From assembly GCF_000719335.1 (NCBI RefSeq), contig NZ_JOGB01000015.1:51937-115936 (forward strand): a stretch of 64,000 nt of DNA, written 5' to 3'. The notes beneath the pieces were generated by a model. That model worked only from the letters and a program-made list of their open reading frames with translations. It made no database searches and was not told where the DNA came from. Made by a program: the position numbers and the translations under genes. Of this stretch, positions 44,677 to 54,300 are shown piece after piece. Each line of letters begins with the position of its first letter. The stretch's first letter is position 1. The DNA is from Streptomyces sp. NRRL S-87. GTDB taxonomy: Bacteria; Actinomycetota; Actinomycetes; Streptomycetales; Streptomycetaceae.

Positions 44677-45081
44677 TCAGGTGCGCCAGACGCAGAGCCA
44701 GGAGCGTTCCGGGGGACGGGGCCAGGGCGGGACGTGCACGGGCGGGTCCGCTCCGACGACGACGGCCTCCCCGTGCACCGGGGCGAGCCGCGACACCTCG
44801 AACAGGTCCCGGCCCACCGGCTCGGGCCCGCCCGCGGAGCCGTGGGCGCACGCGGACAGGCGCACACCGGGTGGTCGTTTTGCAGCCGCCCGCTCCACGG
44901 ACACGGTGTACTCCGCCGCCGCGGCGGTGGCCGTCCCGGCCGTCAGGTGCGCCCCGGCCACCCGGTCCGGCGCGGCGGTGCACGGCGGGACCAGGACGCC
45001 GCCCAGCAGCAGGACGCACACCAACACGACCGCCCTCCAAGAGGCGTGCGCCGGCGCGGCCCGTCTGATCATGCGCGCCAT
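44677..45081 (-). CDS. Hypothetical secreted or membrane-anchored small protein
   Basis: 134 residues. The N-terminus reads as a signal sequence: basic residues (MIRRAAPAHASWR), a long hydrophobic stretch (AVVLVCVLLLGGVLVPP) and a Cys shortly after that could be a lipoprotein-like site, though the lipobox is poor. The rest has no recognisable domain. No clear ribosome binding site precedes either possible ATG (45081 or 45072), so the gene call is moderate. It lies upstream of the ECF sigma gene on the same strand, about 180 bases away. Confidence 0.5.
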   Translation of the reverse strand: MARMIRRAAPAHASWRAVVLVCVLLLGGVLVPPCTAAPDRVAGAHLTAGTATAAAAEYTVSVERAAAKRPPGVRLSACAHGSAGGPEPVGRDLFEVSRLAPVHGEAVVVGADPPVHVPPWPRPPERSWLCVWRT

Positions 45082-45263
45082 GCTAGGGGACAGATGATCG
45101 TTTCCGGCCGGTAAGTTCCCATGTACCCAGGAGTAGTCCCATATGCCGTCTGACCTGCCTCAATTCGTGCGATCGACCGGCAACCGCGAGGACTCGGCTC
45201 CTCGCCCCCTGCCCGGCAGTGGGTCCTCGACGGCGCACCCGCGGAACGCGGGCCCTGGTGCTC

Positions 45264-46052
45264 CTACTTGTAGATCTCGAGGGCCGTGGCTGCCCGGCAC
45301 AAGGCGTCGACGTCCTGGAGGAAGTACAGCATCGCGGTCACGCCGCCCGCTTCGGCCCCGGTCGACTTCCAGGGGTTCCGGCCCTGGACCAGGAGCCGTT
45401 CGCAGGCGTGCTGGGCCTCTGCGGCCACCGCCTCGGGCCAGTCCTGGCCGTGCAGGGTGGGGCGTACCTCCGTGTTGAGGACCGTCCACCGGACCCGGAT
45501 CCGGCTGCGCCACTCACTCACGGCGGCCCGCTCTTCGGTGTGGTGGAGCGCGCCGAGGCTGGGGCGCGGATCTCCGGACGGGCTGGGCAGGAGGCGGTCG
45601 AACGCGGCGAGGAAGTCGTGCACGGCCTCGGACCGGGCGGGGTCGTCGGCGCGCTTGAGGCGGAGGTCGGCGAGCTGCGCCTGGAGAGCCGCCACCCTGG
45701 TGGTCAGGTCGGCGAGGTCGGAGGCCTCGAAGCCGGAGAGCAGGGACTGCTGGAAGGCGGTGGCCTCCTCGCCGGCCCGCTGCCGGGCCTGCTCGGCCTG
45801 GCGGACTTCGTCCTGCGCGCTGGTGAGTCTGTTGAGCAGGAGCAGGGCGACGGGGATCCCGAAGCACGCGCCGGTCAGGCCGGAGTAGACGTTGAGGAGG
45901 TAGTCGTGTCCCGTCCACCCGTCGGTGGCGTCCAGGCGCAGGCCGACGAAGAACAGGACGGTGCCGAGGGGGAGGAGCAGGACGCTGAGGCGCCTGATCT
46001 GCTTCGGGGTCTCGGCCCAGAAGCGGGCTATCGCGGTGTTCGGTCGGTGCAC
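45264..46052 (-). CDS. Hypothetical membrane protein with coiled-coil region
   Basis: 262 residues. Two membrane segments (LSVLLLPLGTVLFFVGL and YSGLTGACFGIPVALLLL) in the first 75 residues are followed by a long Gln/Ala/Glu-rich helix (TSAQDEVRQAEQARQRAGEEA to about residue 135) likely to form a coiled coil, and a soluble C-terminal domain of about 120 residues ending ALEIYK. GTG at 46052 is behind a good GGGGGAG site. I do not recognise the family; the arrangement resembles small membrane-anchored signalling or scaffold proteins. Confidence 0.75.
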   Translation of the reverse strand: MHRPNTAIARFWAETPKQIRRLSVLLLPLGTVLFFVGLRLDATDGWTGHDYLLNVYSGLTGACFGIPVALLLLNRLTSAQDEVRQAEQARQRAGEEATAFQQSLLSGFEASDLADLTTRVAALQAQLADLRLKRADDPARSEAVHDFLAAFDRLLPSPSGDPRPSLGALHHTEERAAVSEWRSRIRVRWTVLNTEVRPTLHGQDWPEAVAAEAQHACERLLVQGRNPWKSTGAEAGGVTAMLYFLQDVDALCRAATALEIYK

Positions 46053-46218
46053 GTGCTCCCCCTGGTCGTGTGCGTGAGGGGACGGTAGCGCACTCCTCTC
46101 GACAAGATCGCCGGCAATTGGACGGCCGGTCGGGCGCCCGGCTCACGGGTGGGGGAAGGACACCTCCGGCTTCGCGGTGACGCAGTCCCTTTCCTCCCGG
46201 TTCGGCTAGAGTTCCGGG

Positions 46219-47529
46219 GTGGCTGACGGTGGATCCCGGGGCAGCTGGCCGTGGCGGTTCGCCGTGGCCACGGTGGTCGTGGGGGTGCTGGCTGGCCTCG
46301 CCGGGACCGGCCTGGCACTGCTGCTGCACACCGTGCAGCACCTCGCCTACGGCTACACGGAGGGCTCGTTCCTGTCCGGCGTCGTGGCCGCCGCACCGGC
46401 CCGCAGGGTAGCGGCCATGGCGGTGGGCGGGATCGTGGCGGGCACGGGCTGGTGGGCCCTCTACCGCTTCGGGCGGCCGCTGGTCGGCGTGGAGGAGGCG
46501 GTGGCCGCGCGCCGCCCGCGCATGCCCGCGCTCTCCACCACGTGGCACGCCCTCCTGCAGATCGTGACCGTCGGCCTCGGCTCGCCGCTCGGCCGCGAGA
46601 CGGCCCCGCGCCAGCTGGCCGCGCTCTTCGCCACCGCGGTCTGCCGCCATCCGGGCCTGACGGCCGGCCAGCGCCGCGTGCTGGTGGCCTCCGCCGCGGG
46701 TGGCGGCCTGGCCGCCGTGTACGACGTCCCCCTGGGCGGGACCGTCTTCACCCTGGAAGTCCTGCTGGGCACCTGGGCGGTCGGCGCCCTCGTCCCGGCT
46801 GCGGCCGTCGCCGCCCTGGCGACGGTGATCTCGTGGATGGCACTGCCCGACGAGCCCGCCTTCCACCTGACCCGCCTGACCGTGGGCGCCTCGCTCGTCG
46901 TCTGGTCCGCCGTCGCGGGCCCGCTCATCGGCCTCTGCGCGCACCTGTTCGCCAGGGCCTGCGCCCGCGCGGGACGCCGCGCGCCGCGGGACCGCATGCT
47001 GCTGCTGACCGCCCCGGCCGCGTTCGTCCTCGTCGGTCTGCTGAGCGTCCCGTACCCCCAACTCCTGGGCAACGGCAAGGGACCGGCCGAGGTCGCGTTC
47101 GCCACCCAGCCGGCCCTGGGCCTGACCGCCGTGCTCCTGGCCCTCCGCACGCTCGTCGTGCTCCTGACCCTCCGCGCGGGGGCCCGAGGGGGCCTGCTCA
47201 CCCCCTCGGTGGCCAACGGCGCACTCCTCGGCGTCCTGGCGGGAGGCGCCTGGGCCCTGGTGTGGCCGGGTACGACCCTCGCGGCCCACGCGGTCGTCGG
47301 CGGCGCAGCCTTCCTCGCCGCCGCCGAGCGCATCCCCCTCACGGCCGTGGTCCTGATGCTGGAGTTCACCGACGCGCCGCGGACCCTGGTCGTACCGATG
47401 CTGTTCGCGACCGTGGGAGCCGTGGCCGTCGAACGGCTGTGCGCGGCCCGCCCCGCGCGGGCGCACCGCCGCGACCGCCCCCCGCCCGGCGGAACCCCGG
47501 CGCCGCAGCCCCCACCGCCGGCCCGCTGA
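46219..47529 (+). CDS. ClC-family chloride channel or antiporter
   Basis: 436 residues with about ten hydrophobic segments. The ClC selectivity block appears as GLGSPLGRETAPRQ, where Thr-Ala replaces the usual Gly-Pro region of GREGPxVQ, and the second block is GGLLTPSVANGALLG. The C-terminus is a Pro/Arg-rich tail without CBS domains. The GTG at 46219 has no clear ribosome binding site but lies seven bases after TAGAGT, a -10-like hexamer, so the transcript may be leaderless. It moves chloride or another anion across the membrane; transport mode unknown. Confidence 0.85.
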   Translation: MADGGSRGSWPWRFAVATVVVGVLAGLAGTGLALLLHTVQHLAYGYTEGSFLSGVVAAAPARRVAAMAVGGIVAGTGWWALYRFGRPLVGVEEAVAARRPRMPALSTTWHALLQIVTVGLGSPLGRETAPRQLAALFATAVCRHPGLTAGQRRVLVASAAGGGLAAVYDVPLGGTVFTLEVLLGTWAVGALVPAAAVAALATVISWMALPDEPAFHLTRLTVGASLVVWSAVAGPLIGLCAHLFARACARAGRRAPRDRMLLLTAPAAFVLVGLLSVPYPQLLGNGKGPAEVAFATQPALGLTAVLLALRTLVVLLTLRAGARGGLLTPSVANGALLGVLAGGAWALVWPGTTLAAHAVVGGAAFLAAAERIPLTAVVLMLEFTDAPRTLVVPMLFATVGAVAVERLCAARPARAHRRDRPPPGGTPAPQPPPPAR

Positions 47530-47617
47530 GCGGTCCGGTCGGCCCGCATCCCGGTGCGCGCGGCCCTCACGGCAGCGGCCGCCTCCCCGCGGACCGGTGT
47601 CGTCCGGCGCGCGGTCC

Positions 47618-48175
47618 TCACCGCGGCGGGCAGCCCCCCGCCGGTCCGCCGTGGGGCCGCCCGCCCGGCCCCCGCAGCCCGCGCAGTGCGTCCAGGGCCA
47701 GCCGGGCGGTCTCCTCGGGAGTGCCGTCGACCGGAACGACGACCCCCCGCTCGTCCGACCCGAGCGGTTCCAGGGCGGCGAACTGGGAGTCCAGCAGCTC
47801 GACCGGCATGAAGTGCCCGGTGCGCGCGGCCATGCGGCGGCCGATCAGGTCCCGGTCGCCGGCCAGGTGCACGAAGACCGCGTCGGGCGCGGCCGCGCGC
47901 AGCCGGTCGCGGTACGCGCGCTTCAGGGCCGAGGCCGACACCACGCCGCCGCGGTCGCCACGTTCCCGTGCCCACGCGCCCACGGCGTCCAGCCACGGCC
48001 GGCGGTCGGCGTCGTCCAGCGGTGTGCCGGCGGCCATCTTCGCCACGTTCCGCGGCGGGTGGAAGTCGTCCCCGTCGGCGTAGCGGACGTGCAGAGCGGC
48101 GGCCAGGAGACGACCGACGGTGGTCTTGCCGGTGCCCGACACACCCATCACGACGACGACCGGTTGGGGTTCCAT
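47618..48175 (-). CDS. Gluconokinase
   Basis: 185 residues of the thermoresistant gluconokinase (GntK) type. The P-loop is VVVMGVSGTGKTTVG at the N-terminus, then the substrate-region block ADGDDFHPPRNVAKMAAGTPLDDADRRPWL, and VVSASALKRAYRDRLR and RTGHFMPVELLDSQFAALEPL, all typical. It phosphorylates gluconate to 6-phosphogluconate. The ATG at 48175 has a G-rich run directly upstream; a GTG six codons earlier is possible. No gluconate transporter gene is adjacent. Confidence 0.93.
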   Translation of the reverse strand: MEPQPVVVVMGVSGTGKTTVGRLLAAALHVRYADGDDFHPPRNVAKMAAGTPLDDADRRPWLDAVGAWARERGDRGGVVSASALKRAYRDRLRAAAPDAVFVHLAGDRDLIGRRMAARTGHFMPVELLDSQFAALEPLGSDERGVVVPVDGTPEETARLALDALRGLRGPGGRPHGGPAGGCPPR

Positions 48176-48253
48176 GCCCCCACCCAACCGCACCGCGGAC
48201 CGGGACGGGGCGTGGATGGGTCGACGGGGCCGGGGTAGACGCGGGATGTCGGC

Positions 48254-48724
48254 GTGTCAGGACTCGGGCGGGTGAGGACGTTGGAACTGCGCGCGGTGGG
48301 CTGGGCCCATTCGTTCCCGGTGACGAAGGGGGTGCGCGCGGCCCGCGCATGGACCGCCGAGCACCTGTCCGCGCTGGCGTGGACCCGCGACGCCCCGGAC
48401 ACGGTGCACTCCGTGCTGCTCGCCGTCTCCGAACTGGTGACCAATGCACACGTGCACGCCGCGAGCACGGCCCATCTGGTCCTCACCTGGGACGGCGGCT
48501 GCCTGCACGTGAGCGTCGCGGACACCGACCCGCACCACCCGCCGCGCCCGGAGCCGGCCGCGGCGGGGGCGACGTCCGGGCGGGGCCTGGGGATCGTCGA
48601 CGTCCTCGCCGACGCCGTGGACGTCCACCCCTGCGCACGGGGCAAGGCGATCACCGCCTGCTTCCGACCGCCCGGCGTCGCCGACCGGCCCGGCGTCGCC
48701 GACCGGCCCGACGGCGCTCCGTGA
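48254..48724 (+). CDS. RsbW-like ATP-binding (HATPase_c) regulator
   Basis: About 156 residues. The single-domain GHKL ATPase has the N-box LLAVSELVTNAHVHA, the G1 box VADTDPHHP and the G2-like GRGLGIVDVLAD. Such stand-alone proteins act as anti-sigma factor kinases or relatives and are numerous in Streptomyces. The GTG at 48254 and a GTG at 48272 (with AGGA upstream) are both possible starts. The C-terminus ends in two copies of GVADRP. No partner anti-anti-sigma gene is adjacent. Confidence 0.82.
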   Translation: MSGLGRVRTLELRAVGWAHSFPVTKGVRAARAWTAEHLSALAWTRDAPDTVHSVLLAVSELVTNAHVHAASTAHLVLTWDGGCLHVSVADTDPHHPPRPEPAAAGATSGRGLGIVDVLADAVDVHPCARGKAITACFRPPGVADRPGVADRPDGAP

Positions 48725-48879
48725 CACCGCGCACCGGCCCGGGCCGTCCCCCGGCCGGTGCGTGCCCGCGGCCCCGGGCCGGCCCCACGGCCGCCCCCGC
48801 CGGTGCCGGGCGGGAGTCCGCCCGGACGTGCGCGGTCCGCCGGCCGCAGGGCCGTCACCTCCCGCGGTGCGGCGGGTGG

Positions 48880-50202
48880 TTACCGGCGGGACGCGGGAAC
48901 GAGGCGGACGAGGGCGTGCAGGAGGGCGTCGACGCCGTCGTGGGCCGGACCGTCCGTCACGTCGGTGAGCAGCCGGGCCAGGACGCCCAGGAGCCTGGGC
49001 GAGGCCATCACACGGGGATGCAGCACGGGCCGGAAGCCGTACCGGGAGAAGACGAGGTCGCCGACCAGGCTGCCCAGCCGGTAGTAGCGCGCCCAGCGGC
49101 GCCGGATCTCCGCCGGGTAGTGGAGCAACGCGTGCTCCCGCCGCGGCCCCGCGGGCCGGGCCAGGGCCAGGGCGATGGTCTCCGCGGCCACCTCCCCGGC
49201 CTCCAGCGCCTGCGCGATGCCCTCGCCGCTCCACGGACTGACCATGCCGGCCGCGTCCCCGACCAGGAGCAGACCGCGACGGTACTGGGGCCGCCGGTTG
49301 AGCCCCATCGGCAGCGGAGCGCTGCGCAGCGGTGAGTCCGCGTTCTCCTCCCGCAGGCCCCAGTGGGCGGGCACCCGGGTCAGCCAGTGGTCCAGGGCCG
49401 CCCGCAGGTCCACCGGACGGCTGTGCCGGTGCTGCGGCAGCGCACCCAGACCGACGTTGACGCGCCCGTCCCCGAGGGGGAACACCCAGCCGTAGCCGGG
49501 CAGGTCCAGGCCGGTGCCCGGGCAGCGCAGATCGGCCCAGAGCTCCAGGTACGGGTCGTTCGTCCGGGCCTCGCTGCGGTAGTAGCGCCGGGCCGCCGCG
49601 GCGACCGGCCGGCGGGCGTCGCGTTCCAGGCCCAGCGCCAGCGCCGTCCGCGCCGAGGCGCCGTCCGCCGCGACCACGAGCGGCGCCCGGTAGCGGACCG
49701 GTTCCTTCGCGGGCCCGCGGGAGGCGGTCACGCCGACGACGTACCCCGCCCGGTCGGTCAGCGGGGCCGTCACCTTGACCCCCGTGCGCAGCCGCGCACC
49801 CGCGGCGGCGGCGAGATCGGCCAGCAGTGCGTCGAAGTCGTGCCGGGTGCGGGTGAGTCCGAAGTCCGGGAGCCTGCCCAGCCGGGGCCAGTCCAACTCC
49901 ACCTGGCGCCCCTCGCACACCCAGCGCATCCCCTTGTTGCGCATCCACCCCGGGCCGTTGATGTCGACCCCCATGCGCACCAGCTGGTACACGCTCCGCG
50001 GTGTCAGCCCGTCGCCGCACACCTTCTCCCGGGGGAAGCCGCCCTTCTCCAGCAGCAGCACGTCCACCCCGGCCCGCGCCAGGTGCACCGCCGCGGCGGA
50101 CCCCGCCGGCCCCGCCCCGACCACGATGACCTGAGCCTCTTCATCGGCTGCGGCTTCCGGCTCCGAGGAGCCGCCACCGGCCTTGTCACGTTCGGTGATC
50201 AC
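48880..50202 (-). CDS. Geranylgeranyl-reductase family FAD oxidoreductase
   Basis: 440 residues. The FAD motif VIVVGAGPAGSAAAVHLARAG lies near residue 25, the family signature FPREKVCGDGLTPRSV near 57, and the second FAD block GLLLVGDAAGMVSPWSGEGIAQALEAG near 310. The family saturates isoprenoid chains of quinones or lipids. GTG at 50202 gives the shortest sensible N-terminus; the long upstream frame is a shadow of the promoter region. It is divergent from the DUF4132 unit. Confidence 0.88.
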   Translation of the reverse strand: MITERDKAGGGSSEPEAAADEEAQVIVVGAGPAGSAAAVHLARAGVDVLLLEKGGFPREKVCGDGLTPRSVYQLVRMGVDINGPGWMRNKGMRWVCEGRQVELDWPRLGRLPDFGLTRTRHDFDALLADLAAAAGARLRTGVKVTAPLTDRAGYVVGVTASRGPAKEPVRYRAPLVVAADGASARTALALGLERDARRPVAAAARRYYRSEARTNDPYLELWADLRCPGTGLDLPGYGWVFPLGDGRVNVGLGALPQHRHSRPVDLRAALDHWLTRVPAHWGLREENADSPLRSAPLPMGLNRRPQYRRGLLLVGDAAGMVSPWSGEGIAQALEAGEVAAETIALALARPAGPRREHALLHYPAEIRRRWARYYRLGSLVGDLVFSRYGFRPVLHPRVMASPRLLGVLARLLTDVTDGPAHDGVDALLHALVRLVPASRR

Positions 50203-50389
50203 GTCACCACTATGGCCCTCGCCGGGCGGCCCGGCCGTGCGGCAGCGCCGACGGCTCCGGCTGTTCTCGTGCCGGCGCGGGCCGGAACGGCCTCCCACCC
50301 ACGTCGACGGGCCGGAGCGGTGACGGTCCGTAACGGGCCGTCGGCGGCTGGTGTCTGACCCCGGGCCAGCCGGCCCCCGGGCCGGACCG

Positions 50390-50412
50390 TTGTCAGTGGC
50401 CCCCGCTACTGT
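50390..50412 (+). promoter_or_regulatory. LexA-independent DNA-damage (PafBC/RecA-NDp type) promoter
   Basis: TTGTCAGTG, then eight bases, then TACTGT. This matches the actinobacterial consensus TTGTCRGTG-N8-TAnnnT, and the extended TTGTCAGTGGC matches the form reported for Streptomyces. The transcription start would be near 50418-50420, leaving a leader of about 80 bases before the ATG of the DUF4132 gene at 50500. Genes with this promoter are usually induced by DNA damage through the PafBC activator. Confidence 0.82.
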
Positions 50413-50499
50413 CCCGCACATACCGCAGCTCAGGGGGCAGTTGGGCCCTCTGGTTCCGGCTGCGCGGATCGCGACGGGTCGCACGAGGGGGCACCGAGG

Positions 50500-51366
50500 A
50501 TGGGCTGGCTGGCAGTGGGCGACAGGTACGAAATCGCCCTGGTGGAAGGCAAGGTGGCGGCACGCGCTGTCACCGGTCGGGCCGCCGGGCGTCCATTGAA
50601 GACGCTCCCCAAGGGCCTGCGGGAGCACCCGGAGGTGGACCGGCTGCGCCGGCTCGCCGAATGGCTGGACCGGCACGCCGCCGCCTGCGTGGCGCAGGTG
50701 GACGGCTGGATGGTCTCCTCCCTGCCCGTTCCCACCGCCCTGCTCGCCCGGGTCTGGCCCGACGAGGCCTGGCAGAACGCGCTGCGCGACGTCGTCGTGG
50801 TGGGCGCCGACCCCGACGACGCCGGCTTCCTGCGCGACGCCACGGCCGCCGGCGAGCTGCGCGTGGTCAACCTCGACGGCGAGACGGTCCGGCTGTCGGC
50901 CCCCACGGTGACCCTGCCGCATCCGGTGCTGCTCCCCGACCTGGAGGACGTACGGGAGTTCGCCGCGGAACTGGGCGTCGTCCAGCGGGTCGAGCAGATC
51001 CACCGCGCGACCTGGACCAGGCCGGCGGACCTCGCGGCCGACGCGACCGAGGTACGCGACTTCGCCGGCGGCGGCTACCCCTCGCGGTTCCGCCTCGCGG
51101 CCCGGGCCACCGGCCTCGGCTACCGGGTCTCCGGCGGGTACGCCACCTGCACGGTCAGCGACGCGGGCCGCAGGCTCGAGGCGGCCGTCTGGATCGGCGA
51201 GCCCTACTGGGACGGCGACTCCACCACCGGCGCCCTGACCTGGCAGGACGAGGAGGGCCGCGCGGTCCCGCTGGGCGAGGTCGGCCCGGTCGCCTGGTCG
51301 GAGGGGATGCGGATGGCCGCCGCGCTGTACGCCGGCCGCCGGATCGAGGAGGGCGGCGGCGCATGA
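50500..51366 (+). CDS. DUF4132-like protein of the MoxR/vWA system
   Basis: 288 residues. The block AAELGVVQRVEQIHRATW (about residues 150-167) corresponds to the conserved core of the DUF4132 domain, and the C-terminal region FRLAARATGLGYRVSGGYATC through MRMAAALYAGRR completes it. Related domains end the E. coli YehI (MolR) protein. Here it is a separate short protein, coupled by ATGA to the giant gene that follows. The promoter upstream is of the DNA-damage type. Biochemical activity is unknown. Confidence 0.75.
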   Translation: MGWLAVGDRYEIALVEGKVAARAVTGRAAGRPLKTLPKGLREHPEVDRLRRLAEWLDRHAAACVAQVDGWMVSSLPVPTALLARVWPDEAWQNALRDVVVVGADPDDAGFLRDATAAGELRVVNLDGETVRLSAPTVTLPHPVLLPDLEDVREFAAELGVVQRVEQIHRATWTRPADLAADATEVRDFAGGGYPSRFRLAARATGLGYRVSGGYATCTVSDAGRRLEAAVWIGEPYWDGDSTTGALTWQDEEGRAVPLGEVGPVAWSEGMRMAAALYAGRRIEEGGGA

Positions 51367-54300
51367 CCACCCCCACCGCGGCGCCGGCCGCGACCACCGG
51401 TCCGGCCGCGACCACCGGTCCGACCGCGCCGGCGACTTCCGCCGCGACTGCGGCGAGCGCCCCCACCGGCACCACCACCGACCTCGTCACCTCCACCGAC
51501 ACCACCCACGGGACCATGGACACGAAGACGAACGGCGACAGCGCCGCCACCGCCCAGGAGCGCGTGCGCGCGTCCGAACTGCTGCTCAAGGCCGGAGCGG
51601 TGCTGCCCGTCGGCACCCGGGACGCCGGACCCGAGGCCGTGGACCTCACGGCCCGTACCTACCGCCACCCCGGGCTCGCCGACGACCGCGTCGTGGTCCG
51701 GCTCGCCCCGGCCGAACTCGCGGCCGCCGAGGACCTCTCCGCCGGGTTCCTCGGCCTGGTGCCCGAGGGCGAGCCGGCCGTGGTCGGCATCGGCCGCCGC
51801 CAGTCCCTCGGATTCCCCGAATGGGTGCTCGTCCACCATCCCGCCGACGGCCACCACGCCCTCGCCCTCGTACCCGAGCTGGAGCGCGTGGCCCGGCAGG
51901 CCGCCACCAAGCCCAAGGCCGCCATGGAGGCCTGCCAGGAGATCGCCGGCCGGCTGGCCGCGGCCGTCCCGCACTTCCTCCCGGTCTTCCTCGAGCAGGC
52001 CGGACGCGTCTTCCTGTCGGCGGAGAACCCGACCTACGCCGCGCAGCTGTTCACCCGGGCCCGCAAGAGCGAGGCCACCCACGGCCTGACCGTGGACCAG
52101 GACCGGCTCGACGCGGTCTTCCTCGAGTTCGCGCTCGCCGGCGCCCTGCCGGTCCGCGTGCTCACCGGCTACGCCAACGACCTGGCCGCGCGCCTGACGG
52201 CCGAGGAGGCGTACGAGCGGTTCCGCCGCCTGTGCGTGCGGCGCACCGCGGGCGGCATGGCCCCCTCCGCCCAGGCGGCCGTCGCCCTGCGCCGCCTGGC
52301 CCGGGCGGCCGGCCTCGACGCCGCGGAGGCCGAACAGGACTACCTCGCCGACCTGCTGCCGCTGCCGGCCACCCTCCGGGCGGCCACCGGCTGGTGGAAG
52401 GCGCACCGCACCGCACTGGTCGCCCTGGCCCGCCGCACCCCCGCGGTGCGCGGCACCCTGCTGTCCGCCATGCCCGCGTGCGAGGGCGACAACGGCGAAC
52501 TCTCCGCCCTGTGGCTGGACATCCTCGTCGAGTCCGGCGCCACCGCCGGCCTGCTGTCACCGTCCGTTCCGGCCGAAGAGGCCGGCCCGGACGGCGCCGC
52601 CCGCTGGCTGGAGCGCTTCCACACGGCCCGGCACTCCGGGTGGGGTTCCCGCCCGACCCTGCCGCTGCTGCTCGACCTCGTCGAGCGCTGCGCCGACCGG
52701 CTGCGCGACGAACTCGCCGCGCCGGGACGCGAGGCGGGCCTGCGCATCGGCGTCCAGGACGTCGACCTGCTGGACCTGCTGCTTTCCCTGGACCTCCCGG
52801 TCGCCCCGCCGGGCCCGCAGGACGCGCTGGACCTGGACGACTGGGCGCGGGCCGAGCGGCCCCGCGACCTGCTCGGCCTGGCCGCCGACGAGCGGTTCCG
52901 GCCCGCCTTCCGGCGCGCCGCGTACGCCCTCAACGGAACCGACCAGAGCAAGACCGTCCTGCGCCGCCTGGCCGCCGCCCCGGGCGGTCGCCCGCTGCTG
53001 GCCGAGTGGGTCGCGGACGTGGCGCGCTCCTGCTCCGACACCGGCCTGCCGCTGTTCCCGCAGGCCGTCGAGCGCCTCACCTGGCTGCCCGCCGAGGCCC
53101 TGGCCCTCGCCGAGGACGAGGTCGCCGCCGCGGCCGCCACGGACCTCGGCGCCCTCGCGGGCCGCACCCTGCGCGGCGGTCTCTTCGAGGAACTCACCTG
53201 GCCCGCCTGGGAGGAGGCGCTCGCCGAACTCGCCCCCCGGCCCGACTCCCCGGAGCTCACCGTCCTGACCGCGTGGCCGCACCTGATCGTGGCCAACCGC
53301 AACCAGGTACGCGTGATCGACGCGGACTCCACCGTCCTCGTCCACGACCTGCGCATCCCCGGCAACGACCAGCGCAACGTGGGCTACCACTACGTCGACG
53401 GCGCGCTCCTGGTCTGCTGGCGCTCGTGGCAGGGCGGCGCGGACACGCAGGCCTACTGGCACACCGCCCCGGACGACGTCTTCACCCTCGACACCGGCCA
53501 GCAGGCCTGGCGCCTGACGCTCGACCAGGTCGGGCTGCCCCTGCCCGACGGCGGCCGCACCACCGGCGCGGGCGTCCTGCACCGCGGGGACACCCGGCTG
53601 CCCCAGGAGCGCCCGGTCATCACCGACGGCCGGTCGTACTGGACCTGGGACACCGAGGAGAAGCCGGCGGGCTGGCGGGAGTACGACCCGGACGGCGGCA
53701 CGCTCGGCCGGCGGTCGCTCCCCGGCTTCCTCGCCGACGCCCTCGACGGCCACCCCGAAGGCAGCATCCTGGCCGAGCGGTCGAGCTGGCTGCGCCCCGT
53801 GCCCGCCGTCCCCGACTCCGTGCTCGGGGCCCCCGCGGACGGGCTCCTCGGCTGGCGCGTCGTGCACGTACCCGAGCAGGGCTGGCGGGCGGCCGACACC
53901 GCCGGCCGCACGGTCCGGGTCCCCGAGGGCGGTGAGATGCCCGTCGCGGCGCTCGTCCTCCCCGGCGACGACCGGCCCCGCGCCCTGGCCGAGACCTGGC
54001 AGGAGTTCCGGCTCACCGACCCCGACGGCGCCGTCACCGCCCGCTCGCGCTGGCACGAGGGCTACGGCTCCCGCTCCCGCACCTCCAAGCTCCCGCCCGT
54101 GGCCCACTGGTTCTGCCTGCGCCCGCGCGACCCCGAAGGCTCCCTCGAACTGCGTGCGGTGGACGCCGAACGGGCCGGCGCGCTGTTCACCGCAGCCGTC
54201 GCGGCCTCCGGCGCCGCCGGAGAGGAGGCGACCGACCGCACCGAGGCGGTCACCGCCGCGGTCCGCGCGGCCCTGCCCGCCGTCAGCGACCCCCTCCTGG

